37,755 bases of DNA, taken from CAIVAT01 sp037141055. GTDB taxonomy: Bacteria > Bacteroidota > Bacteroidia > Bacteroidales > FEN-979. The stretch is from NCBI GenBank assembly GCA_037141055.1, contig JBAXDH010000024.1, positions 1-37,755 of the forward strand, given 5' to 3'. Within the stretch, counting starts at the first letter, position 1; each line of letters starts with the position of its first letter. This document shows, one piece after another, positions 1 through 8,338 of the stretch. The position numbers and the translations under genes are program-made. The notes beneath the pieces are model-generated. The model ran no database searches. It had not been told where the DNA came from and saw only the letters and a program-made list of their open reading frames with translations.

Positions 1-96
1 TGTTACCCTGTTACCTTGTCACCTTGTTACCCTGTTACCTTGTCACCTTGTTACCCTGTTACCTTGTCACCTTGTTACCCTGTTACTTCATCACCC
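1..96. repeat. 24-bp tandem repeat, four copies, cut by window edge
   Basis: Four consecutive 24-base units (1-24, 25-48, 49-72, 73-96). The first three are identical and the last has a few changes. Each unit is three degenerate 8-base subunits of the form TGTTACCC, TGTTACCT, TGTCACCT. The array starts at base 1, so its true length is unknown. It lies just beyond the 3' end of the secreted-protein gene that stops at 100. An open frame on the plus strand through the array reads as a repeating peptide, but this is a consequence of the repeat and not a gene. Confidence 0.9.
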
Positions 97-99
97 TTC

Positions 100-2478
100 T
101 CATTTCCCCTTCGAATAAAAATTAAAGATCGGAATATCCACCACCACCGACATGCTGTAGCGGAAATACAAGCTGCTGCTGTAATCATTTACCATGGATG
201 TCACTTTCCGCAGGTTCGGACCCATCTGCGCCCCGAAATTCACCGAAACCGGGCATTTGGGGATGCCGACTGAAAGGAACAGTCCCGGCGAAACGATATC
301 CTGGAGGTGGATGGTTGGAACCTGTGCTGTAGAATCATCTTTTACCCTGAAGGAGGCAACGGCTCCGATGTCTATCAGCGAAAGGAACAGCGAGGTCGAC
401 CATCCTGCTTTGCCGGTGCCGATGAAGAAGACGGAATGGCCGCGTGAAATGGCGATGCCCACCGGGGCAGTAACACCAAAGGTGTTCAGGGTGAATCCCG
501 AAATGTCATAACCCCTGATCTGTTCATAACCCATGTACGGGCCTACATAGGCATTCAGCGCAACGTTGAAATTGGTTTCGCGTTTCACCCGTGCGCTTCC
601 CGAAGGCAATGCCGCTGCTTCGATGGCACTGGCCACCTCGTCGGATGTTTTCGCCTGGACCAGGGTGGCCATAAAGGAACCGTATTTAAACAGGAAATCA
701 TACGTTTTGCCCGTGTTGATCTTTGCTTCGGCATGGTCTGACGTGTTAAGCAACTGTGCCGGTTTATTGTTTTTCACCAGGATGATATAGTAGAGGTGAC
801 CGGCATTGAGCACCGCCGAGGCATAGTTCCGGCGGGTTACATCCAGCGCCAGGTTGGAGGCCGTGCGGGCCGATTCGAAATACAGTGCCATATCGGCCTT
901 TATTTTCAGGCTTTCAAGCCCGGGAAGGGTGCCGATGTCCGAGCAATATTCGATCATGTCGACCGATGCGTTGAAGAACCGGTAATACTGCGAGATCGTA
1001 AGCGAATCTGTTGCCTGCTTCGGCCAGTTGGCGATCAGCATGTTCACCTGGCGTGCTTTTGCAGCAAATCCGGTGATGTAGGTCTTATAGGGAACATACC
1101 ATGATTCTAACACTGCCGGATCCAGCCGGTCAATCTCTCTCACAAGATTGACATTGCCGGCAAACCGGATGCTGTCGTAGGGGGCGTTGACCGCCCGCTG
1201 CCGCATCAGCCCGACGAAGATTTTCAGGGCATCGGCATTTGCAACCAGGCTGCGCACCTGTGTTTCATCGATCCAGTATGATTTTTCGCCCGAACGGTTC
1301 CTGAGCGATGACGATAGCAGTTGCAGGGTCTCCATCCCGCCTTTCCAGTTCACCAGTTTTTTATCTTCCAGGAACGAAACCGGGTAATTGGCAATGATTT
1401 CACCGGGATGAACCCGGTTAAGCAACCCGTCGGCCAGGTAAAACGCACTGTTAACCGAAGCCAGGATCTCCGGGTATTCAGCAAAGAATGCCGGGTGGTT
1501 TGCAACGATCCCGGGAAGGTTTTCGGGAAGGCTCCGCAGGTCTGTTTCAAAACTTTCGCGCAGCACCTGGAGGTAAAGTTCATAATTGTACACCTGGTCG
1601 CCGATCATGTTCAGCGAAATATAGGTGTTTGGGAAAATGGTGCGCAGATCACGGAAACTGCTGTCGGAAATAGCCTGCCTGAAGCGGTCGAAAAAGGCGA
1701 TGTTCATCTCGGTTTTGGCGCGTCGCACGATGAACCTGCTCAGCCCGTCGGCGATGCTGGTAACATCGAGCCCGCCTATGGAACTCATCGCCGCCGATGC
1801 AACGCCCATGAGGTTCTCGGCGGTCGCTTTCCGCTGCGATGACCATTCCCGGTATCGCGGGTTGAGAAATCTGTTCTTTTCGAGCGCTGCCCCTATTCCG
1901 TCGATGGAGGTATTCGTGTAATATGCCAGGACTTTCAGTTTCACATCAGGATCCTTTCCGGGATCGTTCAGGAACATGGCATCGTCATACATGATGCCGG
2001 CTTCGTAAGTCTTCAGTCCGGGGGAAAACTTCAGGGTGTCGGGCCCGCTGCCCGCCTGGGAAGTCAGCGGATTGTCCGGATATGCAAGGTTATACGTTGT
2101 GATCGTATTCGTTCCGGCAATCACCGTAAACGAAAATCCATGTCCCAGTGTGATCGGTTGTCCGCCACCTGCCGAAAGCACGTTATTCACAACCGGGTAA
2201 ACGGCATTCAGGCCGGTTATGATTCTCACGGCAAGCGGAGCATTATTCTGGATCCTGACCGTGAAATCCAGGTGGTTCGGATTGCTGATCCTGAAAAACC
2301 AGTTGCCGCTTCTCATTTTCAGGGTGTCATCCCGGCTCAATCCGTCATTCCTGCCGGTGCGCAATGAAACCTGATCATTCGACAACCGGGGTACAGAAAG
2401 TGTAAGAGTATCCTGGGAATAGATTATTCCGTGGAACATGAAAAGGGCAAGAAATACCAGGATCAATCTGTTTTTCAT
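100..2478 (-). CDS. secreted or outer-membrane protein of unknown function
   Basis: I do not recognise this 792-residue protein. It starts with a clear signal peptide (about residues 1-21, hydrophobic core then Ser-Gln), so it is exported. Residues 22-150 look beta-rich. Residues 150-620 look largely helical. The last 150 residues or so are runs of alternating hydrophobic residues with Gly/Tyr/Phe turns, such as YVGPYMGYEQIRGYD, resembling outer-membrane beta strands. Its ATG lies 1 nt after the stop of the membrane protease gene at 2480-4816, so the two are almost certainly co-transcribed and may act together across the envelope, for example as protease and substrate or anchor. That role is inference. 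Export is well supported; the barrel assignment is tentative. A tandem repeat follows the stop codon directly. Confidence 0.8.
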   Translation of the reverse strand: MKNRLILVFLALFMFHGIIYSQDTLTLSVPRLSNDQVSLRTGRNDGLSRDDTLKMRSGNWFFRISNPNHLDFTVRIQNNAPLAVRIITGLNAVYPVVNNVLSAGGGQPITLGHGFSFTVIAGTNTITTYNLAYPDNPLTSQAGSGPDTLKFSPGLKTYEAGIMYDDAMFLNDPGKDPDVKLKVLAYYTNTSIDGIGAALEKNRFLNPRYREWSSQRKATAENLMGVASAAMSSIGGLDVTSIADGLSRFIVRRAKTEMNIAFFDRFRQAISDSSFRDLRTIFPNTYISLNMIGDQVYNYELYLQVLRESFETDLRSLPENLPGIVANHPAFFAEYPEILASVNSAFYLADGLLNRVHPGEIIANYPVSFLEDKKLVNWKGGMETLQLLSSSLRNRSGEKSYWIDETQVRSLVANADALKIFVGLMRQRAVNAPYDSIRFAGNVNLVREIDRLDPAVLESWYVPYKTYITGFAAKARQVNMLIANWPKQATDSLTISQYYRFFNASVDMIEYCSDIGTLPGLESLKIKADMALYFESARTASNLALDVTRRNYASAVLNAGHLYYIILVKNNKPAQLLNTSDHAEAKINTGKTYDFLFKYGSFMATLVQAKTSDEVASAIEAAALPSGSARVKRETNFNVALNAYVGPYMGYEQIRGYDISGFTLNTFGVTAPVGIAISRGHSVFFIGTGKAGWSTSLFLSLIDIGAVASFRVKDDSTAQVPTIHLQDIVSPGLFLSVGIPKCPVSVNFGAQMGPNLRKVTSMVNDYSSSLYFRYSMSVVVDIPIFNFYSKGK

Positions 2479-2479
2479 G

Positions 2480-4816
2480 TCAGATGATTTTCATTTCGGT
2501 GAAAATGTTGAAAATGTTCGAAAGTTTAACCGCATAGGAATACATGTCGTCGCCTGCAATGATCATTCCGATCGCTGTGCCCGCCTGGTCAAAGATCAGC
2601 GAACCCGAGTTGCCGGATTGACTGATGGTGCGTTCCTCACCGGATGAATCATTGGTAAGTACCAGGATATCCTTTACATACCGCGGTTTGTCGGGATAGT
2701 TGATGAGTACGGAGGGGCACCATGCATAGATTTTACCCGTTTTAACTTCATCGTTGATGCTGTCGTAATGCCTGATTTCAATCTGCCCGTTGATATCCTT
2801 GTCGGTGACCTGCCGGAAACCGAACGGAGCGATGTCCAGGTTCTGTTGTAAAAATTTGTTATCGCAGGCAGTTCCGGGCAGACAGCGGGCGAAACCAAAA
2901 TCGTACGACTGGTCGATGCCGCCTGCCCAGCGCACGGCAAGGTCGTTTTCCCTGTGATCGATGATGGTCGCCTGCCGGTCGTCGGTATCGTAATTCAGGT
3001 CTCCTTTCAGAACATGCCAGCACGACAGGATGTGCCTGCGCATCGTTCCCTGCTGCTCTACCACGCAGCCGATTGAGCCGGTACCGTTCAGGCGCGACTT
3101 GTTAGATATCTGCCCCCTTACTGGTCCTGCATGCGTCTGGGGTTTTCCGGAAACAAACACTCCGACCGGAATATCATTGTTTATACCGGGGTCATCGTCG
3201 ATCAGTTTTTGAACCAGTGCTTTCGTGATCTCATCGGCAACATTCACCCGGATGCCGGGAATTGCTTCATTTTCCAGTGAAACCATCCCTTTGAACACGG
3301 ACCGCACCCCGGCAATTTTCATCAACTTTTCGGAAAATGACCTGGCAAGTGAGGAAACCAGGTCGTCGGGAGGTTCCTGCTGCTCCTGCACTGCAGGGGC
3401 CACAGCGGTTTCCGCAGCAACACCCTCGGTTGCAGGTTGAGGTTCTGTTTTTGGAGTGGCTGCAGGTTTTTCTTCAGGTTTTACTCCGGCTGAACGCATG
3501 GAAACAAGTTTACTCAGCAGGTCAAACCAGAAATTGGATCCGAGGGAAACAGCAAGGGCCGTGATGATAAAGCCCAGCAGTACCAGCCAGTTGCAGAACG
3601 TATGTTTCAGGATGAAGGCGATTTTCTCATGGGTTTGGAAATTCCTGCGGCCTTCCACGATAGAGGTCCTGGCATCTTTTGGAACAATCCGGGAAATTTG
3701 GGTAAAATTTGCATCGCCGAAATAATTCAGGGCCCCGGTGAATTTTTCCATGGTGGCTTTTTGAGGCGAGCCCGGCTTCACTGCCTGTAATCCATGGATG
3801 CATTTATCCAGGCCGATCATGCGGAGGGAGTCTGCTTTCCACGACTTCGGCCCTTTTCCGCACAGGGGTTTGATGCCTGAATAATTCCAGCAGGTGACGA
3901 TCCGTGAGTTCGGAATTTCCACCGTGCATACCTTTGACAGTTTATCGAGGTTCCAGCCGAGTCCGAGCACCATACCGGCATCATCGGAGGCCTGCTTTAC
4001 CTGCCGGTAACTTTCCTTCAGCAGCGAATCGTTCACGATGGTGTCATTTGATTGCTTCAGTGCTTTCGCCATAGCCGAATTGCTGTCGCTCGCGCTGATG
4101 GCCATCTGGACCATCTGTTCGCGGGCAGTTTTATCCTTCGCCAGTTTTCTGGCAATCGAGATGCTGTCGATGTTGAAGGTTATGGCCATGACAAGGCCGA
4201 CAAGAAAGAGGACGAGCTGAATTTTCCTTTTAAACCAGCCGGAAAGTCGTTCCATCATTTCATTGTACCAGGAATTCAGTTTTTGTTTGAATTTTTCCGT
4301 GTCTCCCCCGCTGTCGGCAAAAAGGTTGAAGATTTGTTCCAGGGAGTTCGATTGAATTTGCAGCGTATTGAATCGCAGGCTGAACCGGATCTTCTCATTG
4401 TCAGTACTCCCCGCTCCTTTTCTTTTCAGCATCTGGATCAGAGTTTCGGAGAAATTTTCCGGGCGCAGGTACGATGGTTTTGTACTGCTCATAAAATCCA
4501 TCAGGCCTGTTTTCCCTTTTGCAAGGTACTTGATCGAAGGCTGCTGGTAAAAACGGCCGGCCATGCTGGTTTTAAATTCCCTGAACTCGAGAAGGAGGAA
4601 AATGGTCATCGAATGCCACACTTTATGGTACCATTTTCGTTTCAGGTCTTCGAAATAGCGGTCATTCAGCATGCGTTCGATTGCCTGGCGCAACATTCTC
4701 GCCCTGAGGCCGATCCACGAGGCGATAAGCTCTGCAATGATGGTTGCAAGCAAACTGTAAAGGAGGTAAACGAATACCAGCCCGATGACAATATCCAGGG
4801 TTATTGATCCAAACAT
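2480..4816 (-). CDS. membrane-anchored trypsin-fold serine protease, fusion protein
   Basis: The 778-residue protein has two parts. Residues 1-440 resemble a common uncharacterised bacterial membrane family: an N-terminal membrane helix (about 8-30) followed by IAELIASWIGLRARMLRQAI, a second helix at about 199-217 followed by NIDSISIARKL, and a third at about 408-426. A Pro/Glu/Ala-rich linker covers about 443-485. Residues 575-770 look like a chymotrypsin-fold protease: His601 in LSCWHVL, Asp639 in SYDFGFA, and Ser737 in GNSGS, matching GDSGG. All three triad residues are present, so it is probably active. Which side of the membrane the protease faces is not clear from sequence. It follows the acyl-CoA synthetase gene by 42 nt and precedes the secreted-protein gene by 1 nt. 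Confidence 0.85.
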   Translation of the reverse strand: MFGSITLDIVIGLVFVYLLYSLLATIIAELIASWIGLRARMLRQAIERMLNDRYFEDLKRKWYHKVWHSMTIFLLLEFREFKTSMAGRFYQQPSIKYLAKGKTGLMDFMSSTKPSYLRPENFSETLIQMLKRKGAGSTDNEKIRFSLRFNTLQIQSNSLEQIFNLFADSGGDTEKFKQKLNSWYNEMMERLSGWFKRKIQLVLFLVGLVMAITFNIDSISIARKLAKDKTAREQMVQMAISASDSNSAMAKALKQSNDTIVNDSLLKESYRQVKQASDDAGMVLGLGWNLDKLSKVCTVEIPNSRIVTCWNYSGIKPLCGKGPKSWKADSLRMIGLDKCIHGLQAVKPGSPQKATMEKFTGALNYFGDANFTQISRIVPKDARTSIVEGRRNFQTHEKIAFILKHTFCNWLVLLGFIITALAVSLGSNFWFDLLSKLVSMRSAGVKPEEKPAATPKTEPQPATEGVAAETAVAPAVQEQQEPPDDLVSSLARSFSEKLMKIAGVRSVFKGMVSLENEAIPGIRVNVADEITKALVQKLIDDDPGINNDIPVGVFVSGKPQTHAGPVRGQISNKSRLNGTGSIGCVVEQQGTMRRHILSCWHVLKGDLNYDTDDRQATIIDHRENDLAVRWAGGIDQSYDFGFARCLPGTACDNKFLQQNLDIAPFGFRQVTDKDINGQIEIRHYDSINDEVKTGKIYAWCPSVLINYPDKPRYVKDILVLTNDSSGEERTISQSGNSGSLIFDQAGTAIGMIIAGDDMYSYAVKLSNIFNIFTEMKII

Positions 4817-4858
4817 GGTGTTATAATTAATAGGTGAAAGAACTTCTAATTCAAAAGG

Positions 4859-6499
4859 TTACCTGTAAAGAAACCGTTTAATGCTTTTTTTCGGAGTTTT
4901 CTCGAATTCTGCTGCAACAATTTCAAAACCGGAGATGCGCATATATTTTGGCAGGTGGTGGTTCAGGTCATGAATGTAGCCCCTGAAAATCCCGTCGAGT
5001 TCATCTTTTTTATGCCCGGCCTTTTCCATTGCATCGTAATCGGGGTAGATCAGTGCGACAAGTTTTTCATCACGTTCGGTCACGAGTGATTCCATTACCA
5101 TGAAGCGGTTATTGAGCATCGATTCGATTTCCTCGGGGTAGATGTTTTTACCGGATGGGCCAAGGATCATGCTCTTGCTGCGGCCGCGGATGTGGATATT
5201 CCCTTTTTTGTCGATGATGCCCAGGTCGCCAGAATGCAGCCATCCTTCCGGGTCGATAACGGCTCTTGTGGCTTCTTCATTTTTATAGTAGCCCAGCATC
5301 ACATGGCTTCCGCGCATAAGAATCTCTCCCGGCTGGTTTTGAGGGTCGGGAGAATCAATGCGGACCTCGAGTTCGTCGACCGGCCGGCCGGAGGCACCCA
5401 GGGTAGTTGTCTTCCAGGAAGCGTATGAGATGAGCGGGCCGCATTCGGTCATGCCGTAACCCACCGTAAAAGGGAAATTCATTTTTTTAAAAAAATGTTC
5501 GGCCTGGGCGTTGAAAGGAGCGCCTCCGATCACCAGTTCCCTGAAATTTCCCCCGAACACTGCCACCATTTTTTCCCGGATCTTTTTATAGACAAGTTTG
5601 TCGAGAACCGGGATCCTTGTCAGAATCCTGACAGCCGGTTTACGCAGTGCCGGCAAAATCTGGGATTTGTAAATTTTTTCGATGACCAGCGGAACCGAAA
5701 GGATCAGGGCTGGCCTGATTTCCTGGAATGCCTGCATGATGATCTTTGGCGAAGGTGTTTTGGTCAGAAACGTGATGTCGCATCCCAGGGTGAAGGGGAA
5801 AAGGAATTCAAACGCACAGCCGTAGGTATGTGCCAGGGGTAAAAATGAGAGGATCTTGTCCCGCGGATTCAGGGGCATGTTACGGTGTGCATAGAGAATG
5901 TTCCCCAGGAGGCTTTTGTGCTGAAGCACCACGCCTTTTGAAAATCCCGTTGTCCCTGATGTATAACTGATCACGGCGATGTCGTCGGGAGAGCAGCGGG
6001 TGAAGCTGATGTTAACGGGGGTGTCGGACGATACGGGATTCGGGATGCGGGATGCAGGGATGTCGGGGCCTGGACTTCGGGTAAACAAAACCGTGTCGTC
6101 CTGAATTCTCAGGATATGCCTCAGAATTGACATCGCATTCGGGTCGAGTTCCTTATAGATTGCTTCTTCGACAAAAAGGATCAGGGAATCCGAATGGTTG
6201 ACGATGTAATGGATGTCGCCAGGCTTGAAATCGGGCAGGATCGGTACGATCACAGCACCATAGGTAACGGTGGCAATGTAGATCATCCCCCATTGGGCTG
6301 AATTTTTACCCAGCAGCGCGACATGCTCCCCTTTTTTCAGCCCTGCAGCTTTGAAAAGTTCATGAATTTTCATGATCCGATCGCCAATTTGCCTGTAAGT
6401 ATAGGATTCTCCGCCGTAATCGGAAAGTGCCGTTTGGTCGAGGTTCCTGATAATGGCAGATTCAAAGAGATCCTTCAGACTGGAGTTGTCATTACTCAT
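4859..6499 (-). CDS. long-chain acyl-CoA synthetase (AMP-binding enzyme)
   Basis: This 546-residue protein is of normal length for the ANL adenylate-forming family. It should activate a fatty acid with ATP to an acyl-adenylate and transfer it to CoA. Visible motifs are the P-loop SYTSGTTGFSKGV (178-190), VGYGMTECGP (346-355), LHSGDLGIIDKKGNIHIRGR (421-440) and the C-terminal hinge region with KNIYPEEIE. At the C-terminal catalytic motif the protein reads TPKKSIKR (535-542). The usual lysine position, five residues into the motif, is Ser539, with lysines just before it. Whether this changes activity, or is the local norm, cannot be told here. It lies 87 nt after the epimerase gene and 42 nt before the protease gene, all on the same strand. 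The class is secure; the substrate chain length is inferred. Confidence 0.92.
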   Translation of the reverse strand: MSNDNSSLKDLFESAIIRNLDQTALSDYGGESYTYRQIGDRIMKIHELFKAAGLKKGEHVALLGKNSAQWGMIYIATVTYGAVIVPILPDFKPGDIHYIVNHSDSLILFVEEAIYKELDPNAMSILRHILRIQDDTVLFTRSPGPDIPASRIPNPVSSDTPVNISFTRCSPDDIAVISYTSGTTGFSKGVVLQHKSLLGNILYAHRNMPLNPRDKILSFLPLAHTYGCAFEFLFPFTLGCDITFLTKTPSPKIIMQAFQEIRPALILSVPLVIEKIYKSQILPALRKPAVRILTRIPVLDKLVYKKIREKMVAVFGGNFRELVIGGAPFNAQAEHFFKKMNFPFTVGYGMTECGPLISYASWKTTTLGASGRPVDELEVRIDSPDPQNQPGEILMRGSHVMLGYYKNEEATRAVIDPEGWLHSGDLGIIDKKGNIHIRGRSKSMILGPSGKNIYPEEIESMLNNRFMVMESLVTERDEKLVALIYPDYDAMEKAGHKKDELDGIFRGYIHDLNHHLPKYMRISGFEIVAAEFEKTPKKSIKRFLYR

Positions 6500-6586
6500 T
6501 TGCTGGGAATTTAAGTGCTAAGTTCTGAAAAAAAACGTATACAAATTGCACAAAGGGCAAAAATGTCATGAATTTATTAGGGAAAA

Positions 6587-7666
6587 TTATTGCCGGTAGT
6601 ATCCGGCAGTGAGACGGAATGCTTCTTCCCGCGAATATTTCGGCGCAAACCCGAAATCATTTCGGGCCTTCGCTGAGGTAAATGTGAAATCGCTGCAGGT
6701 GTACACGACAGCGAACCTGCTTAATTTCGGGGCGTACTTCTTCACCGGCCGCAGCAAAAGGGCGATTGCCTCCGATGCCATTCCCATGGCATACGCAATG
6801 CGGCGCGGGATCCAGATATTCTTTGGCCAGATACTGTAACCGGCCCCTTCAACAATCCGGTCGAAAAATTTGAAAAAGTTTGACGGAGGTCCGTCGGTGA
6901 TGAAATACGCATTGCCGGCAATGGCGGGGTTTCCGTCGAGAAGGGATTTTGCAGCCAGCACGTGCGCCCAGGCCATGTTGCCCGCATAAACATGCTGCGA
7001 AACGGATGAACCGTTGCCCAGCCTGACATAAAACCCGCCCTTAGCCATGCTGATAAGGGAGCCGATGTGGTAGGGATCGCCTTCGCCGTAGATGTCGGCA
7101 GGGCGGAGGACGCAGGTTGACAGGACAGCGGATTCGGGATGGAGCAGGCTGCCGTTTTTTTCCATGACAAGTTTTTCCGACAGGTATTTGCTTCGGCAGT
7201 ACATGTTCGGATGTTGCGCCGGGTAAGGAATGCTTTCATCGATGTTTACCAGCGGCTTTCCTCCGAAAATGGCATCGAGCGAACTTGTGTATACAAGATG
7301 ACGCACTTTTTCCGCAAGGCACGCCCTGACGATATTTTCCGTACCGCCGAAATTCACCGAAAGCACCTCCTGTTCCGGTTTTGTGCCCCAGTCGACCAGG
7401 GCTGCCGAATGGACCACCAGGTCGATACCGCGGCAAGCCTCCGTTACGGCAGCTGCATCGCGAATGTCACCGGTCACCGTTTCAATCCTGGCGTCCTGAA
7501 GACCGCTGAAAGGAGTTATGTCAAAAATCCGCAGCAGGGAAGGCGTTACCGGGGAGCCGGGAGCTAGCAGTTCTTTTGCGATAAACCTTCCAAGGAACCC
7601 GGAACCCCCGGTAAGCAGGATCCGCGGGTGTGTCGGGACGGGCGATGAGTGCAGTGAATGTGGCAC
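6587..7666 (-). CDS. NAD(P)-dependent epimerase / 3-beta-HSD-like reductase
   Basis: This is a 359-residue extended short-chain dehydrogenase. The Rossmann motif LLTGGSGFLG is at about 17-26, the acidic cofactor-selecting region follows strand two (IFDI), Ser128 lies in YTSSLDA, and the catalytic YCRSK (YxxxK) is at 156-160. The late helical stretch (IPRRIAYAMGMASEAIALLL) is typical of the 3-beta-hydroxysteroid dehydrogenase/isomerase branch rather than sugar epimerases. The likely job is NAD(P)-linked oxidation or reduction of a hydroxyl on a lipid-like or sugar-like substrate; the substrate is not known. The start is GTG, with no better start between it and the Rossmann fold. The acyl-CoA synthetase gene follows after 87 nt, which favours a lipid substrate. 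Confidence 0.88.
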   Translation of the reverse strand: MPHSLHSSPVPTHPRILLTGGSGFLGRFIAKELLAPGSPVTPSLLRIFDITPFSGLQDARIETVTGDIRDAAAVTEACRGIDLVVHSAALVDWGTKPEQEVLSVNFGGTENIVRACLAEKVRHLVYTSSLDAIFGGKPLVNIDESIPYPAQHPNMYCRSKYLSEKLVMEKNGSLLHPESAVLSTCVLRPADIYGEGDPYHIGSLISMAKGGFYVRLGNGSSVSQHVYAGNMAWAHVLAAKSLLDGNPAIAGNAYFITDGPPSNFFKFFDRIVEGAGYSIWPKNIWIPRRIAYAMGMASEAIALLLRPVKKYAPKLSRFAVVYTCSDFTFTSAKARNDFGFAPKYSREEAFRLTAGYYRQ

Positions 7667-7669
7667 AAC

Positions 7670-7705
7670 GAACAGGGATTAGTGAACAATGAGCAGTGAA
7701 CAGGG
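7670..7705. repeat. degenerate 7-bp repeat, TGAACAA type
   Basis: Successive variants of TGAACAG, TGAACAA and TGAGCAG lie between the start of the epimerase gene and its probable promoter, in the 5' leader. It is one of several short-period intergenic arrays in this window. Confidence 0.65.
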
Positions 7706-7731
7706 AAAAATCCGGAAACAGGGATAAACTG

Positions 7732-7739
7732 CAAATTTA
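7732..7739 (-). promoter_or_regulatory. -7 promoter element for the epimerase gene
   Basis: On the minus strand this reads TAAATTTG, matching the Bacteroidota -7 consensus TAnnTTTG, about 65 bases upstream of the epimerase GTG. I do not see a convincing -33 element at the right distance. The opposing promoter at 7759-7789 makes this a compact divergent control region. Confidence 0.5.
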
Positions 7740-7758
7740 GAAAACAACGTGCGCATTT

Positions 7759-7789
7759 TTTGATTTTAACTAAACTTCGATTAAGTTTG
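7759..7789 (+). promoter_or_regulatory. Bacteroidota-type promoter for the small membrane protein gene
   Basis: TTTG at 7759-7762 and TAAGTTTG at 7782-7789 are separated by 19 bases, matching the -33/-7 pattern of the Bacteroidota primary sigma factor. Transcription would start at about 7793, giving a leader of about 20 bases before the ATG at 7814. Confidence 0.75.
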
Positions 7790-7813
7790 TAGGATCATCC
7801 TAATCCGAACGTC

Positions 7814-8182
7814 ATGAAAAAGTTTATGTATTGGAGCATTGCCGTTGTTGTGGTAATCCTGGTCGCATTAATCTTCTGGAAATATATGTTTACCTACAGC
7901 GAAGGAAACCGTGCCGGGCTTCTGCAAAAATTCTCATATAAAGGAGTCATGTTCAAAACCTACGAAGGCGAACTGATCATGAGCAGCATAAAGAGCAACC
8001 AGGATGTTCCACTGGCATCCGAGAAATTCCTTTTTTCAGTTCCTGATAAAGAACTGGCAGAAAAGCTGATGAAACTTGAAGGCACTATGGTCGTGCTGCA
8101 TTACAGGGAAAAAAACGGTGTGCTGCCCTGGCGCGGAGAAACAGTTTACCTTGTCGACAATTATACACAGGCAGCTCAGTAA
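7814..8182 (+). CDS. small membrane-anchored conserved protein
   Basis: The 122-residue protein has a single N-terminal membrane helix (about 6-24) and a short, probably periplasmic, domain. The stretch EGNRAGLLQKFSYKGVMFKT, followed by YEGEL and later AEKLMKLEG and LHY, belongs to a small conserved family that I recall from many Bacteroidota and some Proteobacteria. No enzymatic motif is visible and its function is not known to me. It has its own promoter (7759-7789) and no co-directional neighbour close enough to be in an operon. It is certainly a real gene: promoter, start and family-like sequence agree. Confidence 0.85.
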   Translation: MKKFMYWSIAVVVVILVALIFWKYMFTYSEGNRAGLLQKFSYKGVMFKTYEGELIMSSIKSNQDVPLASEKFLFSVPDKELAEKLMKLEGTMVVLHYREKNGVLPWRGETVYLVDNYTQAAQ

Positions 8183-8248
8183 CAACTTTCTGCCATATTT
8201 TTTACCGATACCTGGTTTGATTTTCCCGGGTTTTCGTTGAATTGTGCT

Positions 8249-8263
8249 TTTTACCCGGTAAAA
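8249..8263 (+). terminator. possible weak terminator hairpin
   Basis: TTTTACC and GGTAAAA flank a single central C, which would fold with a 3-base loop. It sits 67 bases after the small membrane protein gene and upstream of the blaI promoter. There is no long T-run after it, so termination is only a suggestion. Confidence 0.3.
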
Positions 8264-8294
8264 TCCCCCTATCCTTCGTTATAAAATTAAGAAA

Positions 8295-8320
8295 TTAGTT
8301 GACAAACTAAGTTTTTAGTT
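8295..8320. promoter_or_regulatory. BlaI-type operator, three alternating half-sites
   Basis: Half-sites TTAGTT (8295-8300), AACTAA (8305-8310) and TTAGTT (8315-8320) are each separated by 4 bases, so the middle site forms a perfect inverted repeat with either neighbour. They lie across the -33 element and spacer of the promoter in front of the BlaI gene. This fits negative autoregulation by a dimeric winged-helix repressor. Binding is inferred from position and symmetry. Confidence 0.65.
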
Positions 8321-8329
8321 GTATCTTTG
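8299..8329 (+). promoter_or_regulatory. promoter of the blaI-M56 operon
   Basis: TTG at 8299-8301 and TATCTTTG at 8322-8329 are separated by 20 bases, matching the Bacteroidota promoter pattern. A TTG codon at 8327 opens a longer reading frame but lies inside the -7 element, so it cannot be the translation start. Confidence 0.75.
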
Positions 8330-8338
8330 TCTGGCGTC

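Noticed and set aside
1..96. CRISPR array
   Set aside because: Units are contiguous with no spacers and are internally repetitive.
16..273. Plus-strand open frame beginning in the tandem repeat
   Set aside because: Its first part is a repeating peptide forced by the 24-bp array, and the rest is antisense to the 3' end of the secreted-protein gene.
4052..4807. Plus-strand open frame of about 250 codons antisense to the membrane protease gene
   Set aside because: The minus-strand gene has domains and catalytic residues; the antisense frame has no recognisable motif, start context or promoter.
4859..7666. OleC/OleD olefin or beta-lactone pathway
   Set aside because: No OleA thiolase or OleB hydrolase is next to them, and the ligase motifs fit ordinary long-chain acyl-CoA synthetases.
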